Positions 8,544 through 17,897 of a stretch of DNA of 64,000 bases are shown here, in pieces. Under the pieces are notes generated by a model. It saw only the letters and a program-made list of their open reading frames with translations, had not been told where the DNA came from and searched no databases. The DNA is from JAPEKQ01 sp964516845. Its GTDB lineage: Bacteria; Joyebacterota; Joyebacteria; Joyebacterales; Joyebacteraceae. Position 1 is the stretch's first letter. Every line of letters begins with the position of its first letter. The translations under genes and the position numbers were made by a program. The stretch lies in assembly GCA_964516845.1 (NCBI GenBank), contig CAZEXP010000002.1:62001-126000 (forward strand). Reading direction: 5' to 3'.

Positions 8544-8834
8544 CTACAGCCCCAGAAGCTCTCTGAGTTCGTCCGGCTGGAAACCTGTGACGCACGTCTC
8601 TCCATCGATGACGGTGGTTGGAAACGTCCCCGCAGGGTTCCACTGCTTCACGACGCCAAGCGCCTCGGCGCGCTCATCACCCTGAAGCAGATCCAGATAG
8701 GTGAACTCGAACTCAACGCCGGCCTCCTCGAGATAGCGCCGGGTCTTCTTGCACCACACGCACGTCGAGAGCCCGTAGAACTTCACGTCGTGTTCGGCAT
8801 GGGCTCCCTCCACCCGTCCTCTCACATCAGACAT
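8544..8834 (-). CDS. Glutaredoxin-like protein (CVWC)
   Basis: 96-residue thioredoxin-fold protein: VKFYGLSTCVWCKKTRRYLEE with redox motif CVWC, the cis-Pro segment GTFPTTVIDGETCVTGFQ and C-terminal PDELRELLGL. An extra cysteine follows the cis-Pro. It probably takes electrons from the FTR-like protein encoded next, since no glutathione system is visible. ATG 8834 has AGGAG 6 bases upstream and overlaps the upstream membrane-protein gene by 8 bases. Confidence 0.88.
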   Translation of the reverse strand: MSDVRGRVEGAHAEHDVKFYGLSTCVWCKKTRRYLEEAGVEFEFTYLDLLQGDERAEALGVVKQWNPAGTFPTTVIDGETCVTGFQPDELRELLGL

Positions 8835-9243
8835 CCGGTGCTCCTCCCGGTGGATTGAGCGAATCCTCGATCGAGCGAAGTCTTCTCCCAAGCTCGTTGA
8901 GCCTGAACTCGATCGAATTGAGGATCCAGAACTGAAAGTGCTCGACCTTGGTCTGTTTGTGGATCATCCAGATGATCTTGACGGAGACAAGAAGAACCCC
9001 GAGTTCGAGAGAGAACAGAGGCGGCAGCGGCACGTCGATGTGAAACACGTGCCTCAACACATCCACGACGAACATGGCGAAGATCAGCGCCATGAAGATG
9101 ACGTTGAACACCTCGTCGCGGCGGTTCGATTTCGCTCCACCGATCTGCCCGACAAGCCGCTTGATCTGTTCCTTCTCCTTGCGGAACTGCTCGAGTTCGT
9201 CCTGGAGCGCCTGTGTATCGGGCGCCATCTCGATCTCAGCCAT
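8827..9243 (-). CDS. Small membrane protein with N-terminal coiled coil
   Basis: 138 residues, no family recognised. An acidic start and a charged helix (ALQDELEQFRKEKEQIKRLV) come first. Two hydrophobic segments follow, FNVIFMALIFAMFVVDVL and LFSLELGVLLVSVKIIWM, and then a second charged helix (FRLNELGRRLRSIEDSL). It starts at ATG 9243 with GGAGG 4 bases upstream. Its translational overlap with the glutaredoxin gene suggests a link to the redox pair. Confidence 0.72.
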   Translation of the reverse strand: MAEIEMAPDTQALQDELEQFRKEKEQIKRLVGQIGGAKSNRRDEVFNVIFMALIFAMFVVDVLRHVFHIDVPLPPLFSLELGVLLVSVKIIWMIHKQTKVEHFQFWILNSIEFRLNELGRRLRSIEDSLNPPGGAPDV

Positions 9244-9307
9244 CAAGCCTCCAGTATATCGCTTTCCTTCATTTTGATGCATTCCACAGGGCCAGGGTCC
9301 ACAGCGG

Positions 9308-9769
9308 CTACGGCGTCTTGTCCTCACTCTCGTCGATGGGAGCCGGCCACATCGGCGCGTAGTCGCTCTTGGGGTCGCGGCGCCGCTCGAACCTGAGGCC
9401 GGACCAGTACTGGCCGAGCGAGCAGATGCGGGAGTCGACCATCCCCAACTTGATCCCTATCTGCTGTACGACGTCGAACGTGAGATCGGTCTCGAGTTCG
9501 GAGGCGCGCTTCGGCCACGCCACCCAGAGATGTCCCGACTCCGCCAGCCGACCGGACACATGGGGCATGTCGAACCGGAGGTCGGCGGCGCGCTTCGAGA
9601 AGATGATGGCCATGTCCAGGTTCCGCGCGCGCTCCGGCACCACGTCCACGCCCTCCGGAAGCTCCCCGAGCGTCGACCTGAAGTCCTTGGGCTCATCGCA
9701 CAGCTGGATCCGATCACCCTCAACGATACCGAGCTTCCTCGCGAGCGCCATCGTTGGATCGCTGCTCAA
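9308..9769 (-). CDS. DUF3052 family protein
   Basis: 153-residue protein that fits DUF3052: ALARKLGIVEGDRIQLCDEP, then NLDMAIIFSKRAADL, GHLWVAWPKRASELETDLTF and VVQQIGIKLGMVDSRICSLG. The family is uncharacterised; its members resemble a degenerate Rossmann-like fold. The TTG start at 9769 is preferred to ATG 9751 because GAGGAGGG lies 6 bases upstream of the TTG. The stop lies 64 bases before the membrane-protein gene. Confidence 0.82.
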   Translation of the reverse strand: MSSDPTMALARKLGIVEGDRIQLCDEPKDFRSTLGELPEGVDVVPERARNLDMAIIFSKRAADLRFDMPHVSGRLAESGHLWVAWPKRASELETDLTFDVVQQIGIKLGMVDSRICSLGQYWSGLRFERRRDPKSDYAPMWPAPIDESEDKTP

Positions 9770-10072
9770 ACACCACCCTCCTCTGCCCCGGTGGATGACT
9801 CGGGGCGTTCGCCGTCAACCGGCAGAGCCGCGTCTCCGCGGTGGCTGTGCGGAGAGCATCCCACGGGAGTGACCGTTCGGCAAGGTTTTCCTGTGCCGCG
9901 CCGGGCGCGCGCGGTGGCCACCGGCTCCTTGCCGTGGGTCACGCGCTGTGGTATAATGAATTGGTGACCGTGTTCACGGTCTTCCCGCACAAAGCGAACA
10001 TACGCCGCACGCGCGGCGCGAATCGTGTGATTCTATCCAGGGACAGTCTCCATCATGGACAAGGAGCGCAGA
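9770..10072. other. Divergent intergenic region
   Basis: Separates the minus-strand DUF3052 gene from the plus-strand C1 peptidase gene. It holds the strong plus-strand promoter at 9929-9957 and a ~110-base leader. I see no convincing minus-strand promoter and no further gene. Confidence 0.6.
9929..9957 (+). promoter_or_regulatory. Strong promoter of the C1 peptidase gene
   Basis: TTGCCG (9929-9934), 17-base spacer, perfect TATAAT (9952-9957), with an extended -10 TG at 9949-9950. Transcription should begin near 9964, giving a leader of about 110 bases. Confidence 0.75.
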
Positions 10073-12550
10073 ATGGCACGCAGAGCTCTCGTGCTGAGCA
10101 CGCTGGTCGTCATCATCGTGCTCGCAACGACCGCGGCGGCCGACCCACCGGCGACCTACGATCTCCGGAACGTCGGCGGCGAGAACTACGTCACCTCGGT
10201 CAAGAGCCAGACCGGCGGGACCTGCTGGACGCACGGCGCGATGGCCGCCATGGAGGGCAACCTCCTGATGACGGGCGCCTGGGCGACAGCCGGCGAAAGC
10301 GGCGAGCCAAACCTCGCCGAGTACCATCTCGACTGGTGGAACGGCTTCAACATGGACTACAACCAGGACATCTTCCCGGACGCAGGCGGGCTCGAGGTGC
10401 ATCAGGGCGGTGACTACCGCGTGACGACCGCGTACCTCGCACGTCTCGAGGGAGCCGTCCGCGACGTGGACGGCCAGTCGTACACCTCTCCCCCGCTCCG
10501 TCACGACCCGAGCTTCCACTACTACTACCCGCGCGACGTCGAGTGGCATGTCGCCGGCGAGAACCTTGAGCACATCGACGAGATCAAGCAGGCAGTGATC
10601 GACTACGGGGTCGTCGGCACATGCCTCTGCTACGACTCCCAGTTCATCTCCAACTACATCCACTACCAGCCGCCCTCCCACAGCTGGGAGCCGAACCACG
10701 CCGTCGCCATCGTGGGATGGGACGACGGGAAGAGCACGCAGGCGACCGAGGGGCCGGGAGCGTGGCTCTGCAAGAACAGCTGGGGCTCAGGCTGGGGGCT
10801 GAGTGGTTACTTCTGGATTTCCTACTACGACAAGCACTGCGGTCAGAATGAGGAGATGGGCGCGATCGTCTTTCGTGGCGTCGAGCCGCTCGAGTACGAA
10901 CACGTCTACTACCACGACTACCACGGCTGGCGTGACACGCTCACCGTCGCAAACGAGGCTTTCAACGCCTACGTTGCCGAGGGCGATGAGCTCCTCAAGG
11001 CGGTCAACTTCTTCACGGCCGTCGACAGCGTCGACTACACGGTCCGCGTCTATGACACGTTCTCGGGCGGCGCGCTCTCCGATCTCATGGCCGAAGAGAC
11101 CGGCACGTACGACCACGCCGGCCTCCACACGGTTGACCTCGACCCGACCGCGAACCTCTACGCCGGGAACGATTTCTACGTCTACCTCGAACTCTCACAG
11201 GGCGGCCATCCGTATGACCGCACGTCGGACGTTCCGGTCCTGCTCGGCGCGAGCTACCGCACGATCGTCGCGTCGGTGGCACACGCCGGCGAGAGCTACT
11301 ACAAGAGCGGCAGCACGTGGCTCGACTTCTACGATTTCGATGACGGGCAGTGGAGCCAGACCGGCAACTTCTGCATGAAGGCGCTCACGATTGACGCGGG
11401 GCTCTCGGTCGACCCGAACACACACTTCAAGTCCGAGGGACCGAGCGGCGGCCCGTTCACCCCGGTCAGCCAGGACTATGTCATGGAGTATCGCGGGGAC
11501 GCGCCGGCCAACTACCAGGTCGAGGTGCTTCCCCCGTCCACGGCGTGGATCTCGCTCTCGGGCGACACGGGGGGCTGGTTGACACCCGGCGTGCCGGCCA
11601 CGGTCACCGTCACGATCAATTCGAACGCGGAGACCCTCCCCGACGGGGCGCAAGTCGCGTCGATCTCGTTCCGCAACCTCTCCAACGGTCTGGGTGACAC
11701 GACGCGCGACGTCGTCGTCGCCATCGGAACGAGCGAAAAGCACTACGAGTGGACGCTCGATACCGACCCGGGCTGGACGACCGAGGGCGACTGGGCGTAC
11801 GGACAGCCCACGGGCGGCGGCGGGCAGTACGGCAACCCCGACCCGACGTCCGGCCACACGGGTGACAACGTCTACGGGTACAACCTCGGTGGTGACTACC
11901 CGAACGACCTCGACGAGTCGCATCTGACGACGGCGGTCATCGACTGCAGCAACCTCTACAACACGAACCTCAAGTTCTGGCGATGGCTGGGCGTCGAGAC
12001 ACCCGACTACGACCACGCATACGTTCGCGCGAGTACCGACGGCGCTTCGTGGGTCACGGTCTGGGAGAACACTGAGGAGATCACCGATTCCGCATGGACG
12101 CAGATAGGCGTCGACATCTCATCGGTCGCCGACGACCAGGAGACCGTCTACCTCCGGTGGACCATGGGCATCACGGACGGCGGATGGCAGTACTGCGGCT
12201 GGAACATCGACGACATCGAGCTCTGGGGCATCAGCGGTGAGGGTTCGGATGTCGCTGAGCCGGAACTCATCCGCGACGTGAGGCTCTACCCCGTGCGGCC
12301 GAACCCGTTCAACCCGACCGCGAACATCGCGTTCTCGCTCCCGCATCATGCGGAGGTCGAACTTGCGGTCTACGACGTGCGCGGCAGACTCGTGACCGTT
12401 CTCGAGAGCGGCCCGCGCGACGCCGGTCCGCACGAAGCGGTCTGGCACGGCACGGATTCGCATGGGAACGCGGTCGGCTCGGGCGTCTACTTCGTCCGGC
12501 TCGTGGCCGGCGAGACGATTGCGACGCGGAAAATGGTGTTGGTGAAATAG
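10073..12550 (+). CDS. Secreted papain-family (C1A-like) cysteine peptidase with FlgD-like C-terminal sorting domain
   Basis: 825 residues. A signal peptide (VLSTLVVIIVLATTAAA) precedes the mature start DPPATYDLRN. The peptidase domain covers about 25-280: oxyanion Gln and catalytic Cys51 in SVKSQTGGTCWTHGAM, His in EPNHAVAIVGWDDG, Asn in CKNSWGSGWGLSGYFWISY. Next come a beta-rich domain of the kind often following such C1 domains, a domain with SQTGNF-type ends, a DPGWTTEGDWAYGQP segment and a MAM/jelly-roll-like region. The last ~85 residues are the FlgD-Ig-like tail (RPNPFNPTANIAFSLP to KMVLVK). ATG 10073 has AAGGAG 6 bases upstream; ATG 10055 would add six residues. Confidence 0.9.
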   Translation: MARRALVLSTLVVIIVLATTAAADPPATYDLRNVGGENYVTSVKSQTGGTCWTHGAMAAMEGNLLMTGAWATAGESGEPNLAEYHLDWWNGFNMDYNQDIFPDAGGLEVHQGGDYRVTTAYLARLEGAVRDVDGQSYTSPPLRHDPSFHYYYPRDVEWHVAGENLEHIDEIKQAVIDYGVVGTCLCYDSQFISNYIHYQPPSHSWEPNHAVAIVGWDDGKSTQATEGPGAWLCKNSWGSGWGLSGYFWISYYDKHCGQNEEMGAIVFRGVEPLEYEHVYYHDYHGWRDTLTVANEAFNAYVAEGDELLKAVNFFTAVDSVDYTVRVYDTFSGGALSDLMAEETGTYDHAGLHTVDLDPTANLYAGNDFYVYLELSQGGHPYDRTSDVPVLLGASYRTIVASVAHAGESYYKSGSTWLDFYDFDDGQWSQTGNFCMKALTIDAGLSVDPNTHFKSEGPSGGPFTPVSQDYVMEYRGDAPANYQVEVLPPSTAWISLSGDTGGWLTPGVPATVTVTINSNAETLPDGAQVASISFRNLSNGLGDTTRDVVVAIGTSEKHYEWTLDTDPGWTTEGDWAYGQPTGGGGQYGNPDPTSGHTGDNVYGYNLGGDYPNDLDESHLTTAVIDCSNLYNTNLKFWRWLGVETPDYDHAYVRASTDGASWVTVWENTEEITDSAWTQIGVDISSVADDQETVYLRWTMGITDGGWQYCGWNIDDIELWGISGEGSDVAEPELIRDVRLYPVRPNPFNPTANIAFSLPHHAEVELAVYDVRGRLVTVLESGPRDAGPHEAVWHGTDSHGNAVGSGVYFVRLVAGETIATRKMVLVK

Positions 12551-12590
12551 CAGGCAAGGGGATCAGCCTGCATTGGAGAGCACGTACAGA

Positions 12591-12617
12591 GAAGGCCCCG
12601 TGGATTCACGGGGCCTT
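12591..12617. terminator. Hairpin terminator between convergent genes
   Basis: Inverted repeat aaggccccgtg / cacggggcctt around a 4-6 base loop, 41 bases after the C1 peptidase stop and 55 bases before the stop of the opposing gene. There are only short T runs on either side, so it could serve both strands weakly. Confidence 0.65.
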
Positions 12618-12671
12618 CGTCGTTCGTACGCAGCGGGCGGACAGCATCAACGGTCACCGGTCCCAGCTGCG

Positions 12672-15600
12672 CTACCGCACGAGGACGACCTTTCGCACGT
12701 CGGTGCCCTGAGGGGCCACGACCCTAACGAAGTAGACACCGGCCGCGACCGCGTTGCCTCGGTCATCCTTCCCGCTCCACGCGATCTCATAGGTTCCGGG
12801 TGGGAGTTCCTCAGAACCGAGGTCGCTGACGACCCTCCCGGCAAGATTGTAGACCTTGACTCCAGTGAGGCCACCTGGATGTGGAACGGTGAACCGCAGC
12901 GTCGCCTGCGAGCTGACCGGATTCGGGTACGCGGCAATACTCACCTTGGAGGGATATGCTGCATCCCCTCCCAGTGCTGGAGGGGCATCAACGTGCACGT
13001 ATCGGCCAGTTCCTTGGACGACATAGAAGCGGCTGGTGCGGGGCGCCTGTTCAGTTGGCAGAAACGCGAGGTCAATGCTCTCATCCTTCGAAAGCGTCGC
13101 ATACGTGCCATCGACAACACTCAGAAGATCTCCGATGTCCCCGTCGGAGGAGTGGCTCGCACTCCGGAGTTCGCACGTCGATAGATGCGCGCTCACCGGC
13201 GAGTGGGTCGCGAAGAACAGCCGATCGAGATGGAAGTCCACGGGTGTCCACAGCCTCACGGTGATCATCCCATCCTCCTGGATGGCATCCGCTGGCACAT
13301 CCAGGAAGCGAGTGCAGGGGTTTTCACGATAGCAGAGCGTTGTGATGTCGATGAGGCCCTGCAACGAGGGCAATGCGAAGCCGGACCCCGGTGTCTCGAT
13401 CTTGTGTCCGGGGCTTCCGTCGGTGCCGACTCCCCCACCAGCCCGCCCGGGAGGCTCAAAACTAGCGGCTATCCAACCTCCTGCAGGGATGGTGGCCACT
13501 TCGCCATCGTTCTGGGTGACCAGGCCAAGGATGTCGTTGCCGTCCTCGTCAGTACAGGCTACGGGTACCACGGGTGAGTCATAGGCAACAGGATCTCCGG
13601 CCGTCGTCATCGCAACGGTCTGCGTGGGTGCGACATCTGCGACGTGAAGCTGGACGGCGTCCAAGTACGAGAGATCACTCTGGGCTTCGCTGATCCGAAG
13701 TCGGCAGAGACCATCGCCACTTGATGGGACAGTACTGAGGACGCAGAGGTCGGTCCTGTCTTCCCCCAGCACCGCGCCAGCAAGAAGATTATTGTCCGCG
13801 ATGTACTGGTCCTCTGCCAGAACAGAAAGGAACGGGCAGCTGCCACCGGGATCGATGTCCTGGAGGACCGCGAAGGAGTAGCGAAAGCTCAAGTCTTGCC
13901 GCGCCTCTGTGTTGTCGCCGAGGACGAGCCGCGGCATGCAGTTGAACCTGACTCGATCCAGTGCGCTACAGACGACCGGAAATGTATCGAAGACCGTCGG
14001 CACCAAAGAGAGTGCAAGCGTCACGGCTTCGTTCCCTCCCCTACAGAAATCACGAATCTCGGCAACGACGCTGTCGCCCGCGGCAAACTGCAAGGTTGCA
14101 GCCTGTGTTAGGGAGTCACCGATCTCATAGACATTGGTATCGGCCACGCTGTACTTGAGAAGGCTCACCCAGAGCTCGGTGCTGTCGCTCATCGCCTGCT
14201 CATCCCAGTTCAGCTTGACGCGAAGATAGCTATTGTCCATTGACGCAGTGTAGTATGTCGTGTCGGCCACGAAGCTGATGTAGTAGGAGCCCCATAGCCG
14301 GACCTTGACGGGATCGCAGTACTCGTTGTCGCAGTAGGTCACATCCCGAGGGTCGTTCCAGCCATCTGTGCATCCTGCCGCTGAGTCGCTACCATTCCCC
14401 GGCACATACACCCACGTGCTGTCGTTGTCGCCGTCCAGGACGAACATTGGAGGAACGGCGATCTCGTAGCAGTTGTGCGTGGCGTATTGATCGTGAACCG
14501 TGTCGTTCTTGGTGAACAAGCCGAGAGACAGCGCAGGCGAGATATCGCTGCCAAACGAATACGCGGTGTTGTATGCGTCGCTGTCGACCCACTTGGCAAT
14601 CGAGTAGTCGTGAAACACCTTCTGAAGTCGGTAGCCGCCAAGATAGCCCAGTGTGTCGCCGCCGAGACCAGCGTACTCCTCTCCATCCAGCGCCGAGGCG
14701 AGTCCGCACATGTCACGCATGTACTTGCCGTCGGAATCGCGGCGCTCGCGTAGCCACTTATACAGTAGATCATCCTCGTAGGACGACTCGGCGAATCGAT
14801 GTATCAGATAGGCCGACCAGGCGGCCCAGTTCACGTACCCCGTCCGGCAGTCCTGCTCATCCGTCCAGATCTCATCTACGCACGGTTCCACCCTGAGCAC
14901 GTTGACCTTGTTGTCGCAACCGCCGGACCCCGTGGTCTGTATGAGTCCGATCAGCGACTGAGCAAAGGGCGTGTCGTCGGAGATGGTCCCTCCTCCTCTT
15001 GGAATCGCTGCCATTGCTGCAGCGCTCGCAAAGAACTCGTTGAAGTTGCCGTGGTCTGGCGTCATCCCGAATTCACTTCTGTCGGAGTTCCACTGAACGT
15101 GCTGCATTTCATGCGCGGCACCTACGGCTGCGTCGATCGGCCAGAACGTCGTGTCGCCGCTCGCGTTCAGGCCTCCGACCAGAACGTGGAACGAGTTCTC
15201 ATGGTACTCGCCGTACGACGTGCCAGAGCGCGGAAGATCCTCTTCAGCACTGGTGAACGCCGAAGGACATTGCCCGTTCTGCGCATCCGTATCGGCAAGG
15301 GCAAGGTAGAAATCGATGTGGTCGCGGTTATCAACACTCACTGTGGACGCAGGGCAGGACGGGAAGAACTCGAAGTGAGGTGATGCCGTTGGGCTGTACG
15401 AGGCTGTGGCGCAGAAGTAGTTGACGATCAGCTCAAGATCTGTCTCATCGTGCCCTAGGAGGTTCGCTCCGCTGTTCCTATCGAGCATCCGGGCGATGCG
15501 CTTCAGTTCGATGTCGCTCACCTCGTTGGCACCGGACAGAGATGCACTGACGAGAAAATCGACATCGTCCTCGGGGCGATCGTATCCATCGGGAAGTTCG

Positions 15601-15812
15601 CGATACTCGAACGCCGGTGAGACTGTATGCGTCGAGTCCCACAGGCACCAGTTCCTTGGTGGGGAGGAACCGGGCAGCGTATCCGGAGGGTCACCTGCGA
15701 GACCCACCATCACGATACCTTCGATGGCTGCCGGCGAATTCTCGCAAGTGGCGATGCAGATCAAAGCGATGGCAAACACCATGAAGAGTGCAGATACGAT
15801 CCTGACGAACAC
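12672..15812 (-). CDS. Secreted HExxH metalloprotease-like protein with FlgD-like C-terminal domain
   Basis: 1046 residues, GTG start with GGAGG 6 bases upstream. A signal peptide (IVSALFMVFAIALICIA) is present. The zinc motif HEMQH (234-238) is followed by Glu259 in HGNFNEFFASAAA, as in gluzincin peptidases. The region around it (FHVLVGGLNASGDTTFW, IDAAVGAAHEMQHVQW) fits a secreted peptidase of no family I can name. A long beta-rich part with many Asp and paired Cys follows. The C-terminus (SIAAYPNPVSSQATLRFTV to VRKVVLVR) is the sorting tail. Base composition is less GC-rich than in neighbouring genes, with more ATA, AGA and CAA codons, which hints at relaxed codon use or transfer. Confidence 0.82.
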   Translation of the reverse strand: MFVRIVSALFMVFAIALICIATCENSPAAIEGIVMVGLAGDPPDTLPGSSPPRNWCLWDSTHTVSPAFEYRELPDGYDRPEDDVDFLVSASLSGANEVSDIELKRIARMLDRNSGANLLGHDETDLELIVNYFCATASYSPTASPHFEFFPSCPASTVSVDNRDHIDFYLALADTDAQNGQCPSAFTSAEEDLPRSGTSYGEYHENSFHVLVGGLNASGDTTFWPIDAAVGAAHEMQHVQWNSDRSEFGMTPDHGNFNEFFASAAAMAAIPRGGGTISDDTPFAQSLIGLIQTTGSGGCDNKVNVLRVEPCVDEIWTDEQDCRTGYVNWAAWSAYLIHRFAESSYEDDLLYKWLRERRDSDGKYMRDMCGLASALDGEEYAGLGGDTLGYLGGYRLQKVFHDYSIAKWVDSDAYNTAYSFGSDISPALSLGLFTKNDTVHDQYATHNCYEIAVPPMFVLDGDNDSTWVYVPGNGSDSAAGCTDGWNDPRDVTYCDNEYCDPVKVRLWGSYYISFVADTTYYTASMDNSYLRVKLNWDEQAMSDSTELWVSLLKYSVADTNVYEIGDSLTQAATLQFAAGDSVVAEIRDFCRGGNEAVTLALSLVPTVFDTFPVVCSALDRVRFNCMPRLVLGDNTEARQDLSFRYSFAVLQDIDPGGSCPFLSVLAEDQYIADNNLLAGAVLGEDRTDLCVLSTVPSSGDGLCRLRISEAQSDLSYLDAVQLHVADVAPTQTVAMTTAGDPVAYDSPVVPVACTDEDGNDILGLVTQNDGEVATIPAGGWIAASFEPPGRAGGGVGTDGSPGHKIETPGSGFALPSLQGLIDITTLCYRENPCTRFLDVPADAIQEDGMITVRLWTPVDFHLDRLFFATHSPVSAHLSTCELRSASHSSDGDIGDLLSVVDGTYATLSKDESIDLAFLPTEQAPRTSRFYVVQGTGRYVHVDAPPALGGDAAYPSKVSIAAYPNPVSSQATLRFTVPHPGGLTGVKVYNLAGRVVSDLGSEELPPGTYEIAWSGKDDRGNAVAAGVYFVRVVAPQGTDVRKVVLVR

Positions 15813-15869
15813 GGGGCGCCTCCAGCCTGGATCGGGATAGACGTCACGTAGTGCGAGATCATCACGGGG

Positions 15870-17717
15870 CTATCTCAGTATCGTCACCTCCCGTCTCTGA
15901 CCCTGCACCGGGGTCCCGTTCATTCTGAGTTCAACAAGATAGACGCCACTCGCAACGCGCGCTCCTGTCGAATCCACGCCATCCCAGCACAGCGCCGTGT
16001 TGGACGTTGTGTATGTGCCAGGTGCCCGGTACGGAGCAGGAATCACTGCAACACGCTGTCCAGTAACGTTGTACACGACGGCCGAGACTGCTCCCTCGAT
16101 TGACTGCTCGTACCCGATGCATGCACCGCCGCTCGATGGGTTGGGGGAAACGAACGCGAGGCGCGCTGGCGTGGATGTGTCCAGAGCGAATGTCCGGACG
16201 GAGACCGGGCCCGCGTAGAGCGAGCGACCCGGACGTGCCCACTCGATCCAGAACAGAAGGTCAGTCCCGGCAGGTGCCGTGGAGTCGTTCCATCTGTACG
16301 GAGCAGCGGCTACGGGATCGTCATTCAGGCAGATCGCTGATCCTGGCGGCTCATCCGGAAGACCGCCGAGTTCACCGGCAAAGGCGCGCCAGACGTGGAA
16401 AGGTCCGTTCGTCGCCTCTCCTGCGGCATACCAGCGAAGCTGAACGCTGGAACCAAACGGCGCACCCTCCAGCACACCGAAGTCGACCGGCGTCGTGGTC
16501 AACGAGCAGGTCGTCCCACGGATGTCCTCGTCCCAAGGCGGCGCAATCTCCTCATAGCATACCCATGCGGACCAGAGATTCCCATCAGGACCGACGCCGG
16601 CAGTTGAGTACGCCGCCCTCTTGTTGTCTCCACTCCCACCAATGACCTGCTCCGGCGCCCAACTGGTGCCCGTCCAGTAAGAGGCGAGTGTCGACTTGCT
16701 GAAGAAGTCGTGGTAGTTCCCTGCGCTCCACGTCACGAAGATCTCGCCGCGCGGTCCGGCCGTGCACTCAGTGATGTAGTCGTAGTCGGCGCCCGTTGAG
16801 TCGGGGAGGTTGACAAGCTGAGACGGCGTCCAAGCACCGTCCTCCAAACGGCTGTACTCGACTTCGACACTGGCCGCCATATTGCCGGTCCACACGATCA
16901 TTGGCACATCGCCATCGAAGACGATCTCCGTCCCTTCGCAGTTGTTCAAGTCAGCATTGGCTGTGTCGGCTGCCGCCCAACCGAATTCAGTCAGATGAGT
17001 GAAGATGATGGGGGGACTGTGACCAAGGTCAGGAACGAGCGAGAAGACGACCCACGGAGCCCCTGACGGATCTACCGCAACATCGGGAAACATGCAGCTG
17101 TGGCCGGGCATATCGAATCCGTAGCGCCAGGCCTCGCTCCACTCGACCCCGTCCCAGTGGTACACGAGAACCCCTTGCCCCGACACGCCCTCCGCCGACC
17201 CATCCGTAGCGACCCACACATCGTTCGTGTTCACTGCACAGATGTCGTAATCGTCATACCGATCGGCGCCAGTCCGGACAGTGTCGGGCTCTGTCCAGCC
17301 ACCACGCGCCCAGTGCGAACACAAGAGCCGCTCGCCACCACTCCCCGCGCAGTACCAGATGACCCAAGGGACTCCGTCAGCCCCAATGGAGATCTCCGGG
17401 TACCGATCTGCGCTCGCGTTCGCGGCGTGAAGCGCTTCCTGGGTTGTCCACCCGGACCCGTCGTTCCTAGAGCAGAAGATGTCCTCGTCCCCCTCATCCG
17501 AATCGTATCCTGTCCACACAAGCCATGCCGTTCCAGATGGATCCACATCAATCGAAGGCCCCTTGTCATTGTACTCATCGTCGCCCGCGATGAAGACCTC
17601 GGGGCCGCAGTCCAGGCCACGGGCGCACAGCGGCAACAGAGCACAGAGACCTATCGCGAGCAACGCGACCGCGCTGGACGACCGCCCGGCGTAGCTCCGC
17701 TGGATTTCGTGTCGCAT
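15870..17717 (-). CDS. Secreted propeller-like repeat protein with C-terminal sorting domain
   Basis: 615 residues. The signal peptide is SSSAVALLAIGLCALLPLCA. The body has sialidase/propeller-like blades with the repeated form 'xPSIDVDPSGTAWLVWTG', 'YPEISIGADGVPWVIWY', 'FPDVAVDPSGAPWVVFS' and 'VGPDGNLWSAWVCY'. The C-terminus (FVSPNPSSGGACIGY, then GVYLVELRMNGTPV) is a variant FlgD-like tail. No catalytic motif is visible; a binding or display role is likely. ATG 17717 has AAGGAG 7 bases upstream; an open frame back to 17819 crosses the promoter. It is adjacent to, and in the same direction as, the HExxH protein, 57 bases away. Confidence 0.82.
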   Translation of the reverse strand: MRHEIQRSYAGRSSSAVALLAIGLCALLPLCARGLDCGPEVFIAGDDEYNDKGPSIDVDPSGTAWLVWTGYDSDEGDEDIFCSRNDGSGWTTQEALHAANASADRYPEISIGADGVPWVIWYCAGSGGERLLCSHWARGGWTEPDTVRTGADRYDDYDICAVNTNDVWVATDGSAEGVSGQGVLVYHWDGVEWSEAWRYGFDMPGHSCMFPDVAVDPSGAPWVVFSLVPDLGHSPPIIFTHLTEFGWAAADTANADLNNCEGTEIVFDGDVPMIVWTGNMAASVEVEYSRLEDGAWTPSQLVNLPDSTGADYDYITECTAGPRGEIFVTWSAGNYHDFFSKSTLASYWTGTSWAPEQVIGGSGDNKRAAYSTAGVGPDGNLWSAWVCYEEIAPPWDEDIRGTTCSLTTTPVDFGVLEGAPFGSSVQLRWYAAGEATNGPFHVWRAFAGELGGLPDEPPGSAICLNDDPVAAAPYRWNDSTAPAGTDLLFWIEWARPGRSLYAGPVSVRTFALDTSTPARLAFVSPNPSSGGACIGYEQSIEGAVSAVVYNVTGQRVAVIPAPYRAPGTYTTSNTALCWDGVDSTGARVASGVYLVELRMNGTPVQGQRREVTILR

Positions 17718-17809
17718 GACGCCGCTCCTTCTGAAGACCTGGCCGTCGGACGAAAAGGCGTGTGTACTGCAAGCGACTGACCGGGGCAGCATCGCCCGCT
17801 GTTGGATAG

Positions 17810-17818
17810 AGTATACCA
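17810..17818 (-). promoter_or_regulatory. Extended -10 promoter of the propeller-like gene
   Basis: On the minus strand TGGTATACT, an extended -10 (TGnTATACT), about 92 bases upstream of the ATG. No clear -35 box is present. Confidence 0.5.
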
Positions 17819-17897
17819 TACTGCGGACGGTAATTCCATAACATCTCCCATGCAGAGCCGCTCCCGTGTACCGCGTGGCGAACGAGCCGAAACTGAC

